A stretch of DNA of 64,000 nt from Microbacterium sp. Au-Mic1 (GCF_021341785.1 NZ_JAJTTF010000008.1:148215-212214), one strand, 5' to 3'; shown: positions 40,818 through 49,064, counted from the stretch's first letter. Program-made: numbers and translations. The notes: generated by a model from the letters alone, not told the origin.

Positions 40818-41597
40818 ATGAACATCACCCCTGAACTGACCTTCACCGCCGAGAGGCGGCTCTCCTCCGAGCACCATCGCGACAGCCTCATCGAGCGCGA
40901 CTTCACCCTCGACGGGATCGACGGCGTCCTCTGGCTGCCCGGATCCGCCTCCGCGGAGCATCCCGTCCCGCTGATCCTGCTCGGCCATCCGAGCGGGCCG
41001 GGGCTCGCCCGGATGCGCCCGCGCCTGGAAGGGCGGGCGCGCTCATCCGCCGAGCTCGGTTTCGCCTCGGTCACTCTCGAGATGCCCGGCAATGGCGCGC
41101 GTCCGGCTCTGCCCGACCTCGAGAGCGCCCGCGCAGACCTGATGCGAGCGCTCGACGCCGGTCGACGACCAAACGAGGACGTCATCGACCAGCTGGTGCT
41201 CCCGCTGGTCGAGCGGACGGTGCCCGAATGGCAGACGGCGCTGGACGCGGTGCTCGCGCTTCCCGAAATCGGCGGCCCCGTCGCCTACTCGGGCGGCGTG
41301 CTCGCGGTCGGCATCCGGCTCGCCCTGAGGGAGCCGCGCGTCGTCGCCGCCGGCCTGTTCGCCGGCAGCTATGTTCCGCTGAGCATCCTGGCCGAGGCCC
41401 GGGGGGTCACCATCCCCCTGCACGTGCTGCTGCAGTGGGACGACGAGGGCAACGACCGGCAGCGATCGCTCGAGGTGTTCGACGCGTTCGGATCCGCCGA
41501 GAAGACCCTGCAGGCCAACCTCGGCGGGCACACGGGCGTTCCGGCATGGGCCGGAGAGGATGCCGCGCGCTTCTTCGCGCGACATCTCACGCGGTAG
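40818..41597 (+). CDS. Alpha/beta hydrolase family protein
   Basis: 259 residues. Alpha/beta-hydrolase features: PLILLGHPSGPG (oxyanion strand-turn), TLEMPGNGARPAL, a degenerate nucleophile elbow reading AYSGGVLA, PLHVLLQWDDEGND with the likely acid Asp, and the final His in LGGHTGVPAW. The order and size are like dienelactone-hydrolase relatives. No signal peptide. It sits behind a short leader ORF and a structured RNA region that probably regulate its translation, unusual among the genes here. Substrate unknown. Confidence 0.85.
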   Translation: MNITPELTFTAERRLSSEHHRDSLIERDFTLDGIDGVLWLPGSASAEHPVPLILLGHPSGPGLARMRPRLEGRARSSAELGFASVTLEMPGNGARPALPDLESARADLMRALDAGRRPNEDVIDQLVLPLVERTVPEWQTALDAVLALPEIGGPVAYSGGVLAVGIRLALREPRVVAAGLFAGSYVPLSILAEARGVTIPLHVLLQWDDEGNDRQRSLEVFDAFGSAEKTLQANLGGHTGVPAWAGEDAARFFARHLTR

Positions 41598-41606
41598 ACA
41601 CCCACG

Positions 41607-41708
41607 GGGTCGTTGAGCGAGGACGCCGGAGGCGACCGAGACGAAACGCGGTGCCCCCGCAAGGGCGCCGCGTTTCGTCTCGGTCCTGCTGTGCTCGCTC
41701 AACGACCC
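41607..41708. repeat. Dispersed palindrome family C (large two-tier palindrome)
   Basis: Outer arms gggtcgttgagcgag (41607-41621) and ctcgctcaacgaccc (41694-41708) are perfect over 15 bp. Inner arms gaccgagacgaaacgcgg (41634-41651) and 41668-41685 are perfect over 18 bp. It lies between the convergent hydrolase and binding-protein genes and could act as a bidirectional terminator. A half copy is at 29296. Confidence 0.9.
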
Positions 41709-41726
41709 GTGTGGGCCTTGCGGGCG

Positions 41727-42644
41727 TCAGCTCAGGCCCTGCTCCTTCAGCCAGGCCTTGGCGATGTCGGTCGCCTGCTTCTTGTCCGCCGTGCTCTGCA
41801 CGTTGAGCTTGACGAGCTCCTCGGTGCTGAGCTTGGCGCTGACGGCGTTGATCGTCTTCGAGACCTTGTCGGCGACGTTCGCGCTCACGATCGGCACGAT
41901 GTTGGACGGAAGGATGAGGTTCTTCGGGTCCTTCAGCGCGACCAGGTCGCCCTTGGCGAACGCCGGGTCGGCCGAGTAGATGTCGGCCACCTGCACGGTG
42001 CCCGCCTGCAGCGCCTCGAGCGTGGTCTGACCCGTGGCCGAGAACGCCAGGTCGACACCGTAGAGGGTCTTCGCGGCCGCGGGACCGTAGGGGCGCTTCT
42101 CGAACTCGGGGGCGCCGCCGACCGTGACCGGGGCGGGCATCTTGGAGAGGTCGGCGATCGAGGACAGGCCGTACTTGTCGGCGTTGGCCTTGGTCACGGT
42201 GTAGGTGTCCTGGTCCGCGGCCTTCGCGTAGTCGAGCACGGCGAGGCCAGACGGCAGAGCCTTCTTCAACGCGGCGTACACGTCGTCGGGGCTGTTCGTG
42301 TCGGCCTTACCGCCCAGGTACTCCAGCAGGTTGCCGGTGTACTCCGGGAACAGGTTGATCGCGCCGGACTTGACGTCGGGCATGTAGGCGTCGCGCTGGC
42401 CGATGTTGAACTTGCGGTCGACCTTCACGCCGTCCTTCTCGAGGGCCTGCGCGTAGATCTCGGCGATGATCTCGTTCGAGTAGTAGGCCTGGGATCCGAT
42501 CACGACTGTGTCGGAGGAGCCGGATCCGCTGGTCTCGGTGGGCTTGTCGAGCGGGTTGCTGGATCCGCAGGCGCTGAGTGCGAGCGCGATGGCGACCGCG
42601 GACGTCGCTGCAGCGGCGATGCGGGTGATGCGAGCGGTGAACAT
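41727..42644 (-). CDS. Glycine betaine/choline-type ABC substrate-binding lipoprotein
   Basis: 305 residues from ATG 42644. Lipoprotein signal with lipobox LSAC (Cys26). The mature part is an OpuAC/ProX-OsmF-type binding protein: VVIGSQAYYSNEIIAEIYAQAL, INLFPEYTGNLLEYLGG, TLEALQAGTVQVADIYSADPAF. It binds compatible solutes or related quaternary amines outside the cell. Co-oriented genes encode two permeases and an ATPase, giving a complete QAT-type importer. A gagagg ribosome site precedes the ATG. Confidence 0.92.
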   Translation of the reverse strand: MFTARITRIAAAATSAVAIALALSACGSSNPLDKPTETSGSGSSDTVVIGSQAYYSNEIIAEIYAQALEKDGVKVDRKFNIGQRDAYMPDVKSGAINLFPEYTGNLLEYLGGKADTNSPDDVYAALKKALPSGLAVLDYAKAADQDTYTVTKANADKYGLSSIADLSKMPAPVTVGGAPEFEKRPYGPAAAKTLYGVDLAFSATGQTTLEALQAGTVQVADIYSADPAFAKGDLVALKDPKNLILPSNIVPIVSANVADKVSKTINAVSAKLSTEELVKLNVQSTADKKQATDIAKAWLKEQGLS

Positions 42645-42679
42645 GGTGTGCCTCTCTTCGGTGGGGGAGTCGGTGCAGG

Positions 42680-43411
42680 TCAGGAGCGTGCCGCGCGCAG
42701 GGCGCCGCGCGTGCGGGAACGGGGTTCGTCGGCGCGTGCGCCGGTCGCGCGCACCCCGGCGGGCACCGCGGCGCGCTGGGCGATCGCGAACAGGAGGTCG
42801 GCGATGAGCGCGAGCGCGGCGACGAGAAGCGCCCCGGCGAGGACCTCGTCGAAGCGGCCCAGCGGGATCCCCTGGATGATCGGATAGCCGAAGCCGCCGA
42901 GATTCACGTAGCCGGCGATGGTGACCGTCGCGATCACCTGCAGCGTCGCGGCACGCAGTCCGCCGATGAGCAGCGGCAGCCCCAGGGGGAACTCGACCTT
43001 CCAGAACACCTGCCAGGGCGTCATGCCCATGGCCTTGGCTGCATCGATCACGCGCGGGTCGATCGCCTCGATGCCGGTGTACGCGCCGGCCAGCAGCGAC
43101 GGGATCGCGAGCAGGACGAACGTGACGAGCGCGGCGGCGGGCACCTGCAGGACTCCGAACAGCAGCACGAGCAGGATCAGCAGACCGAAGGACGGGATCG
43201 CACGCGCGGCGCCCGAGATCGCGACGGCGACCTCGCGTCCGCGGCCGGTGTGCCCGATGAGCCAGCCCGCCGGCACGGCGATGGCCGCGGCGACCAGCAC
43301 CGAGACGAGCGTGTAGAGCACATGCTGGGTGAACAGGACGGGCAGCGCATAGGAGCCCGTCCACTGCTCGGGATCGAGCAGCCAGCGGATCGCGTCGCCG
43401 AAGAGGTTCAT
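42680..43411 (-). CDS. ABC importer permease, OpuCB/OpuCD type
   Basis: 243 residues from ATG 43411, overlapping the previous gene's stop (ATGA). Five to six membrane segments, with the EAA motif seen as EAIDPRVIDAAKAMGMTPWQVFWKVEFPLGLP. It belongs to the glycine betaine/choline permease group. A charged C-terminal tail rich in Arg and Ala (about 215-243) extends beyond the last segment. It pairs with the next permease to form the channel. Confidence 0.92.
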   Translation of the reverse strand: MNLFGDAIRWLLDPEQWTGSYALPVLFTQHVLYTLVSVLVAAAIAVPAGWLIGHTGRGREVAVAISGAARAIPSFGLLILLVLLFGVLQVPAAALVTFVLLAIPSLLAGAYTGIEAIDPRVIDAAKAMGMTPWQVFWKVEFPLGLPLLIGGLRAATLQVIATVTIAGYVNLGGFGYPIIQGIPLGRFDEVLAGALLVAALALIADLLFAIAQRAAVPAGVRATGARADEPRSRTRGALRAARS

Positions 43412-44094
43412 GCCGCACCCCCGGTCACGACGGCCGGTCGCGCGCCGTGGCTCCTCGGCCTGGTCACGCGCTGCCACGGCATGATCACGCGGCCGAGCAG
43501 CACCAGCAGCAGGTCGATCACGACGGCGAGGACGACCACGGCGAGCACGCCCGCGAAGACCTCCTCGATGAGCCGGCGGTCCAGCCCGTTCGTGAAGAGG
43601 TAGCCGAGGTTCTGCACGCCGACCAGGATGCCGACCGTGGCGAGCGCGATCGTGGAGACCGCGGCGACGCGTACGCCGGCCATGATGACGGGACCCGCGA
43701 GCGGCAGCTCGACGGTCCAGAACCGGCGAGCGGATCCATAGCCCATCGCGGTGGCCGCCCGGCGGACGTCGGCGTCGACCGAGTCGAGACCGTCGGCGAC
43801 CGCGCGCACGAGGATCGCGATGTTGTAGATGGTGAGGGCAACGACCAGGTTGGTCGGGCTGATCGCGGAGTAGCCGAGCAGCGCCGGCAGCAGGATCAGC
43901 AGCGCCAGGGACGGGATCGTGTACAGCAGGCCGGTGAGCACGATCAGCGGACCGCGCACGAGCCGGTAGCGCCAGGCGATCCACCCCAGCGGCACCGACG
44001 CGACGACCCCGAGCACGAGAGCGATCATGCTCTGCTGCAGATGCACGGCGGCGAGGCCCAGGATGAGCCCGAGGTTGTCGATGATCCAGGTCAT
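43408..44094 (-). CDS. ABC importer permease, OpuCB/OpuCD type (second subunit)
   Basis: 228 residues from the ATG at 44094, one base after the ATPase stop (TGACATG). About five to six membrane segments; EAA motif DSVDADVRRAATAMGYGSARRFWTVELPLAGP. A basic C-terminal tail follows the last helix. Together with the other permease it forms a heterodimer. Tight spacing in the series ATPase-permease-permease-binding protein indicates one operon. Confidence 0.92.
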   Translation of the reverse strand: MTWIIDNLGLILGLAAVHLQQSMIALVLGVVASVPLGWIAWRYRLVRGPLIVLTGLLYTIPSLALLILLPALLGYSAISPTNLVVALTIYNIAILVRAVADGLDSVDADVRRAATAMGYGSARRFWTVELPLAGPVIMAGVRVAAVSTIALATVGILVGVQNLGYLFTNGLDRRLIEEVFAGVLAVVVLAVVIDLLLVLLGRVIMPWQRVTRPRSHGARPAVVTGGAA

Positions 44095-44095
44095 G

Positions 44096-44983
44096 TCAGT
44101 GGGTGGTCCCTGCGTCGATGTCGACCTCATCCGCCGCCCGCGGCGGATGAGCGTCCAGCAGTGAGGCCGGCGACTGCACCAGCGTCCCCTGCGCGCGCCC
44201 GTCGGCGTCGACGATCAGGGTGCCCTGCGGCGTCTGCTTGAGGTGCAGGGCCCGCCGTCCGCGGTCCGCGCCGATGAATGCCGCCACGAAGTCGTCGGCG
44301 GGGGCGGCGAGGATCTCCTCCGGAGTGCCCTGCTGGACGATCCGCGCGGCCTTGTCGAGGATGACGATGCGGTCGCCGAGCAGGAGCGCCTCGTCGATGT
44401 CGTGGGTGACGAACACCACGGTCTTTCCGAGTTCGCGCTGCAGTCGGAGCAGCTCCTGCTGCAGTTCGGTGCGAACGATCGGATCCACCGCCCCGAACGG
44501 CTCGTCCATGAGCAGGATGTTCGGATCCGCCGCCAGCCCGCGCGCGACGCCGACGCGCTGCTGCTGCCCTCCGGAGAGCTGGCTGGGATAGCGGTCGGCG
44601 AGCGCCTGATCGAGACCGACCGTGTCGAGCAGCTCCCGCGCGCGGGCGTGCGCCTCACGCCGGGAGACGCCGTTCAGGCGCAACACCGTGGCGACGTTGT
44701 CGATCACGGTGAAGTGCGGCATCAGCCCGGAGTTCTGCATGACGTAGCCGATGCGGCGACGCAGGGCGACCGGATCCCCGTCGAGGACGCTCTCGCCGTC
44801 GATCTCGACGGCGCCGGACGTGGGCTCGACCATGCGGTTGATCATGCGCAGCAGCGTGGTCTTGCCGGATCCGGACGATCCGACCAGCACGGTGGTCTGC
44901 CGGGCCGGGATGACCAGGCTGAAGTCGTCGACGGCGCAGGTGCCGTCGGGGAACGTCTTCGTGACGGAACGGAACTCGATCAT
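44096..44983 (-). CDS. ABC importer ATPase, OpuCA type
   Basis: 295 residues. Walker A GSSGSGKTTLL (about 36-46), Q-loop YVMQNSGLMP, signature LSGGQQQRVGVARGL, Walker B ILLMDEPFGAVD, H-loop VTHDIDEA. After the ABC domain the tail (about 240-295) is shorter than the tandem CBS domains that let OpuCA sense ionic strength; only one short beta-rich piece (GTLIVDADGRAQGTLVQ) is present. Osmotic gating by CBS domains is therefore probably reduced or absent. It is the first gene of the importer operon, downstream of a DUF427 gene. Confidence 0.93.
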   Translation of the reverse strand: MIEFRSVTKTFPDGTCAVDDFSLVIPARQTTVLVGSSGSGKTTLLRMINRMVEPTSGAVEIDGESVLDGDPVALRRRIGYVMQNSGLMPHFTVIDNVATVLRLNGVSRREAHARARELLDTVGLDQALADRYPSQLSGGQQQRVGVARGLAADPNILLMDEPFGAVDPIVRTELQQELLRLQRELGKTVVFVTHDIDEALLLGDRIVILDKAARIVQQGTPEEILAAPADDFVAAFIGADRGRRALHLKQTPQGTLIVDADGRAQGTLVQSPASLLDAHPPRAADEVDIDAGTTH

Positions 44984-44997
44984 CGGCTCAGCGCCCC

Positions 44998-45330
44998 TCA
45001 GGGGAGCGCCCCCTCCTCGGGCACATCGCCCTCACGGATCGTCACGGTGCGGTCGAACGCGACGTAGCCGGAGAAGTCGACCCCGACCCGCTCGATCGCG
45101 GTGGGATAGGGGTGCGGGTACGCCCAGGCCAGATCCTTGTGGATCTGCTCGTCCACCCGGAGCGAGTAGTACTGGCACTCGCCCTTCCACACGCACGTGT
45201 AGGGCGTCGGGCTCTCCCGCAGCACGCCCTCGGTGACCGAGGTCGGCGGGAAGTACCGGTTGCCCTCGATGACCACCACGTCGGCGTCATCCGCGTTCGC
45301 GATGATCCGTCCGTCGAAAACTGCTTGCAT
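44998..45330 (-). CDS. DUF427 domain protein
   Basis: 110 residues covering one DUF427 domain: VFDGRIIANADDADVVVIEGNRYFPP, TPYTCVWKGECQYYSL, then AWAYPHPYPTAIERVGVDFSGYVAF. This is a small beta-sandwich family of unknown activity, common in actinobacteria. It lies upstream of the importer operon with 14 bp to the ATPase start; a short stem-loop (about 44991-45009) overlapping its stop codon may limit readthrough. The ribosome site is aggacgg. Confidence 0.88.
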   Translation of the reverse strand: MQAVFDGRIIANADDADVVVIEGNRYFPPTSVTEGVLRESPTPYTCVWKGECQYYSLRVDEQIHKDLAWAYPHPYPTAIERVGVDFSGYVAFDRTVTIREGDVPEEGALP

Positions 45331-45467
45331 GCTCGTCCGTCCTGTTCAGATCGATGAGACACGTGCTTCCGCGTGCGCTGCGGCGCCCTTCCGACAGTAG
45401 GCGATGCCTCCGACATCGGAAACAGTGGGCTCGCCGTCCGGATTCCCCTTTCGAGCGGACGGCCCCT

Positions 45468-45530
45468 GTTTCAGAGCGCGCAAATGGCTGGATCCGGGGC
45501 CGGAATGGAGCCATTTGCGCGCTCTGAAAC
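45468..45530. repeat. Dispersed palindrome family B, copy 2 (perfect 22-bp stem)
   Basis: Arms 45468-45489 and 45509-45530 are perfectly complementary (core cagagcgcgcaaatggct), 19-nt loop. Copy 1 is at 10575-10638. It lies in the 230-bp gap 45331-45560, which otherwise shows no gene. Confidence 0.88.
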
Positions 45531-45560
45531 CAGAAAGGGCGACCCTGGTCAGGGCAGCAT

Positions 45561-46979
45561 TCAGGCCGACTGCCGGCCGTAGGCCTCCAGGAGGCGCAGC
45601 CACACCTCGCTCATGGTCGGATACGACGGCACCGCGTGCCAGAGCCGGGCGAGCGGGACCTCGCTGACGACCGCGATCGTGGCGGCGTGGATGAGCTCCG
45701 CGACATCGGATCCGACCAGGGTCACGCCGAGCAGCACCTGCCGCTCCTCATCCACGACCATGTGCGCGCGGCCGCGGTAGCCGTCGGCGTGCAGCGAGGC
45801 GCCGGCGACCGAGGAGAACTCGACCTCGACCTCGCGGACGCGGTGGCCGGCCTCGCGCGCAGCCGCCGCGGTGACCCCCACGGCCGCCACCTCGGGCTCA
45901 CCGAAGACCACCTGCGGCACGGCGGCGTGGTCGGCCGTCGCGACGTGCCGTCCCCAGCGGTCGTCGTCGACGGGCTCGCCCTTCGCGCGCGCCGCGATCA
46001 CGTCGCCCGCGGCGCGCGCCTGGTACTTGCCCTGATGGGTGAGCAGCACCCGGCCGTTCACGTCGCCGACGGCGTAGAGCCAGTCCACGCCGGGCACCCG
46101 CAGGGTGTCGTCGGTGCGGATCGAGCGCCCCGCAGCGAGGCCCACCGTCTCCAGGCCGATGTCGCCGCTGCGGGGCGTGCGACCGGTGGCGACGAGGATC
46201 TCCGCAGCGCGCACGTCGCCGCCGTCCGTGCTCACCGTGACCCCGTCGGCATCGCGCGAGACGCTCTTCGTGGCGACGCCCGTGCGCACGTCGACGCCGA
46301 GCGCGCGCAGACCCTCGGCGACGAGCTCGCCGGCGAACGGCTCGACGGATCCGAGCAGTCCGCTCCGGGCGAGCACGGTGACCTCAGCGCCGAGCGAGGC
46401 GTAGGCGGTGGCCATCTCGACGGCGACCACACCGCCGCCGATCACGACGAGCGAGGCGGGGATCTCCTCGGCGCTCGTGGCCTCGCGGCTGGTCCACGGG
46501 TTCGCCTCATGCAGGCCGGGGATCGGCGGGATCGCGGCGTCGGATCCGGTGCTGATCACGACCGCGTGCCGGGCGGTGAGGGTGCGCACGCTGCCGTCCG
46601 GTGTGGTCACGGCGACCCGCCGCTCGCCGCTCAGGCGCCCGTGCCCGCGGACGAGGTCGATCCCGGCGGAGTCGAGCCAGGCGACCTGACCGTCGTCCTG
46701 CCAATGGCTCGTGAACGAGTCGCGCCGGTCGAGCACCGCGCGCACATCGAGGGCGCCGGTGACCGCCTCGGCCGCGCCGCCGACGTGCTGGGCCGCGCGC
46801 AGCGCCTGCGGCGAGCGCAGCAGCGCCTTCGACGGCATGCACGCCCAGTACGAGCATTCACCGCCGACCAGCTCGCTCTCCACGATCACGGCGGTGAGCC
46901 CGCCCTGCACGGCGCGGTCGGCCACGTTCTCTCCGACCGGGCCGCCGCCCAGCACGATCAGGTCGTATTCGTCGGTCAT
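45561..46979 (-). CDS. Pyridine nucleotide-disulfide oxidoreductase (mercuric reductase/lipoamide dehydrogenase-like)
   Basis: 472 residues. FAD site LIVLGGGPVGENVADRA, redox disulfide GGECSYWACMPSK (CxxxxC), second NAD(P) site VVIGGGVVAVEMATAYASLG, late FAD motif LYAVGDVNGRVLLTHQGKYQ. The C-terminal dimer domain has HAATIAVVSEVPLARLWHAVPSYPTMSEVW, where the His-x4-Glu pair of true lipoamide dehydrogenases is replaced by HAVPSYPT, so the partner substrate differs. It is a flavoprotein of uncertain substrate, transcribed alone. It should reduce a disulfide, quinone or metal using NAD(P)H. Confidence 0.9.
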   Translation of the reverse strand: MTDEYDLIVLGGGPVGENVADRAVQGGLTAVIVESELVGGECSYWACMPSKALLRSPQALRAAQHVGGAAEAVTGALDVRAVLDRRDSFTSHWQDDGQVAWLDSAGIDLVRGHGRLSGERRVAVTTPDGSVRTLTARHAVVISTGSDAAIPPIPGLHEANPWTSREATSAEEIPASLVVIGGGVVAVEMATAYASLGAEVTVLARSGLLGSVEPFAGELVAEGLRALGVDVRTGVATKSVSRDADGVTVSTDGGDVRAAEILVATGRTPRSGDIGLETVGLAAGRSIRTDDTLRVPGVDWLYAVGDVNGRVLLTHQGKYQARAAGDVIAARAKGEPVDDDRWGRHVATADHAAVPQVVFGEPEVAAVGVTAAAAREAGHRVREVEVEFSSVAGASLHADGYRGRAHMVVDEERQVLLGVTLVGSDVAELIHAATIAVVSEVPLARLWHAVPSYPTMSEVWLRLLEAYGRQSA

Positions 46980-47081
46980 GGGTTCCGCCTCTCGATCCGG
47001 GAGTCATCGCGGTCCAGCGCTGCACGCGACCTCATCCACCCTCCCAGAACAGGACGCGTGCGGTCGGGATTCCTGAGGAGG

Positions 47082-47702
47082 TCAGACCGGATCCACAGGG
47101 GAGGAGGACGTGATGACCGACGGATCCAGAACCTCGACGACCAGCGGATCCTCGGCCTCCGCGTCGCGGATCCGCCACATCCGCACACCCGCGCCCACCC
47201 CGGGCACCTGGGTCTGCAGGAGCACCCGGGTGCGGGCGGTGGGGCGCTCCCACGCCGCGGACGACCGGCCCGCGATGGTGTCGACGGTGAGCTCGAAACG
47301 GTCGACGCCGCCGTCCTCGATCGTCGAGACCGTGCGCGCGACGACCGTGCCGTCGAGCCGCTCGACCCGACCGGCCGCCGCACGCCAGGATGCGAGGGCG
47401 CGCGCCCTCGACGCGCTGTGAGCCAGCGCACCGATGTAGACGAGCCAGAGCACGACCACGACCGCCGCGATGAACGCGGTGAAGAGCACGGAGAACCAGA
47501 CCCCCGGGGTCGGCATGGTCCAGAGCGGGACGATGCTCCCCGCGCCGACGACGGTGGCGAGCAGGAGCAGGATCACGAACACAACCCTGGCGCCCGCCCG
47601 CATCGCGCCCCGGAGCGGAAGTTCAGCCGGCGGAACCGGATCCGGCCAGCGCTCGAGCAGCACCACGACCTGGCCGACGGACGCCGAGGGCGAAGGGGTC
47701 AT
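47082..47702 (-). CDS. Predicted membrane protein of unknown function
   Basis: 206 residues. Two strongly hydrophobic segments (about 37-55 and 67-92) separated by a short loop; the C-terminal about 110 residues are beta-rich and hydrophilic, likely cytoplasmic. No family is recognised. The leaderless promoter (TAGACT six bases before ATG) supports the start and transcription as a single unit. High GC third-position use agrees with a real gene. Confidence 0.7.
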   Translation of the reverse strand: MTPSPSASVGQVVVLLERWPDPVPPAELPLRGAMRAGARVVFVILLLLATVVGAGSIVPLWTMPTPGVWFSVLFTAFIAAVVVVLWLVYIGALAHSASRARALASWRAAAGRVERLDGTVVARTVSTIEDGGVDRFELTVDTIAGRSSAAWERPTARTRVLLQTQVPGVGAGVRMWRIRDAEAEDPLVVEVLDPSVITSSSPVDPV

Positions 47703-47714
47703 AGCGCGAGTCTA
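47703..47714 (-). promoter_or_regulatory. Leaderless promoter of the membrane protein gene
   Basis: On the minus strand TAGACT (47714-47709), six bases, ATG at 47702. Confidence 0.7.
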
Positions 47715-47723
47715 GGCGGGGAC

Positions 47724-48944
47724 TCAGCGCGCGAGCAGCAGGTGCGTGGGGGCGGGCGCTGGTGTGCGGTGCCGCACACGACCCGGCGCACCGGTACGGT
47801 CATCCAGCTCCAGCACGCTGATCTCATTCGAGCGCTGGCCCGCGACGAGCAGCGCCCCGTCATGCACGAGGTGGTGGCGCGGCCAGTCGACGCCCGTGTC
47901 GGCGAGCGCCAGTGGTTCGACGCGCTCACCGGATCCTCGCACGCGGAGTGCGGCGATGGTGTTGCTGCCCCGCACCCCGGCGTAGAGCGTCTCGCCGTCC
48001 CGGGAGCGGCTGAGTTCGGCGGGGTAGTCGTGCCCTGGCGTCACGATCGCCGAGACCGGCGTGCCCGCGACCAGCCCCCAGCGCCCCTCACGGTCGGCGG
48101 CCAGCGTGAACAGCTCGCAGGAGTACTCGGTGACCACGTGCAGGTGCCCGCTGGGGTGCACCACCATGTGCCGCGGACCGGATCCGCGAGGCAGCACGAC
48201 CTCATGATCGAGCGACAGCCCCGATGCCGCTGGGCGCCAGATCCGCACGAGGTCGTAGCCGAGGTCGGTCGTGGCGATCCGCCCGTCGGGCAGGAACACG
48301 GCGGCATGCGCGTGCGAGACCCGGGGGTCGCCGTTCGGGTCGAGGCGGTGCGGATCCGACGCGTACGGATCCACCGCCGCCTTGGCCTCGCGTGCCGGCC
48401 GTTTGGCTGGGGAATCACCGTTCGGCTGAACGGAACCCGGCGTTTCATCCGCCAGACGGCGCATCTCCCGCCATTCGTCCGGATCACCGGAGTCCGTGCC
48501 GCCTTCGAGGCCGTCCTCGCCGAACAACGCCTCCCGCAGCTCGGCGGCCTTGTCGCGAGCGTCGGGCACCAGCCCGCCGTCGGCGTCGAGCCCGATCCGC
48601 ACCACGCGGCCGTCGCCGTAGCAGCTCGCGACGAGGAACCGGCCGTCGGGGGCGACCGCGAGGTGGCACACGTACTGTCCGGCCGCCACAGGACGGCCGA
48701 GCGGGCGCAGCGCGGTCTCGCCCGTCCGGGCGAACGCGGCGACCTCGCCGGATCCCTCGAGCGCCGCGTAGACCACATCGAGGTTCGGGTGCTGTGCGAG
48801 CCACGACGGTGACGGGGCGGGCGCCACCGCACCGCGGTAGGCGAGCGTGGTCGGGCCGTGTCCCTCGTCGACGGCGAGCAGGCCGAGCCCGTCGGCCGGC
48901 CCCTCCATGTCGACGCCGTAGCCGCCGATCCAGAATCGCGTCAT
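47724..48944 (-). CDS. Lactonase-family seven-bladed beta-propeller protein
   Basis: 406 residues from ATG 48944. Repeating propeller-blade strands of the YbhE/6-phosphogluconolactonase type are visible: LAVAPDGRFLVASCYGDGRVVRIGLDADG, SHAHAAVFLPDGRIATTDLGYDLVRIW, GPRHMVVHPSGHLHVVTEYSCELF, ELSRSRDGETLYAGVRGSNTI. A hydrophilic insertion (about 150-205) between blades lengthens it over YbhE. The catalytic role is uncertain because many homologues have no proven lactonase activity. No signal peptide is visible. Confidence 0.82.
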   Translation of the reverse strand: MTRFWIGGYGVDMEGPADGLGLLAVDEGHGPTTLAYRGAVAPAPSPSWLAQHPNLDVVYAALEGSGEVAAFARTGETALRPLGRPVAAGQYVCHLAVAPDGRFLVASCYGDGRVVRIGLDADGGLVPDARDKAAELREALFGEDGLEGGTDSGDPDEWREMRRLADETPGSVQPNGDSPAKRPAREAKAAVDPYASDPHRLDPNGDPRVSHAHAAVFLPDGRIATTDLGYDLVRIWRPAASGLSLDHEVVLPRGSGPRHMVVHPSGHLHVVTEYSCELFTLAADREGRWGLVAGTPVSAIVTPGHDYPAELSRSRDGETLYAGVRGSNTIAALRVRGSGERVEPLALADTGVDWPRHHLVHDGALLVAGQRSNEISVLELDDRTGAPGRVRHRTPAPAPTHLLLAR

Positions 48945-48961
48945 CGCATCCTCACTCTCTC

Positions 48962-49043
48962 GCCGAGTGCACGCCCTGTTGCCGAGTGCACGAGTCGTTC
49001 GCGCCGGCAGCCCGTGCATTCGGCAGCATCCCGTACGCTCGGC
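48962..49043. repeat. Double-arm palindromic element, 19-bp pitch (element D)
   Basis: gccgagtgcacg occurs at 48962-48973 and 48981-48992. Inverted copies cgtgcattcggc (49013-49024) and cgtacgctcggc (49032-49043) follow. Both pairs are spaced exactly 19 bp. It lies between the purA stop and the lactonase start, both on the minus strand. Confidence 0.82.
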
Positions 49044-49064
49044 GCGGGTGCTGCCCCGCAGGCG

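Noticed and set aside
45636..48812. A 1058-codon frame on the plus strand across three minus-strand genes
   Set aside because: It crosses the clear flavoprotein disulfide reductase and propeller genes and the gaps between them, and carries no conserved motif.
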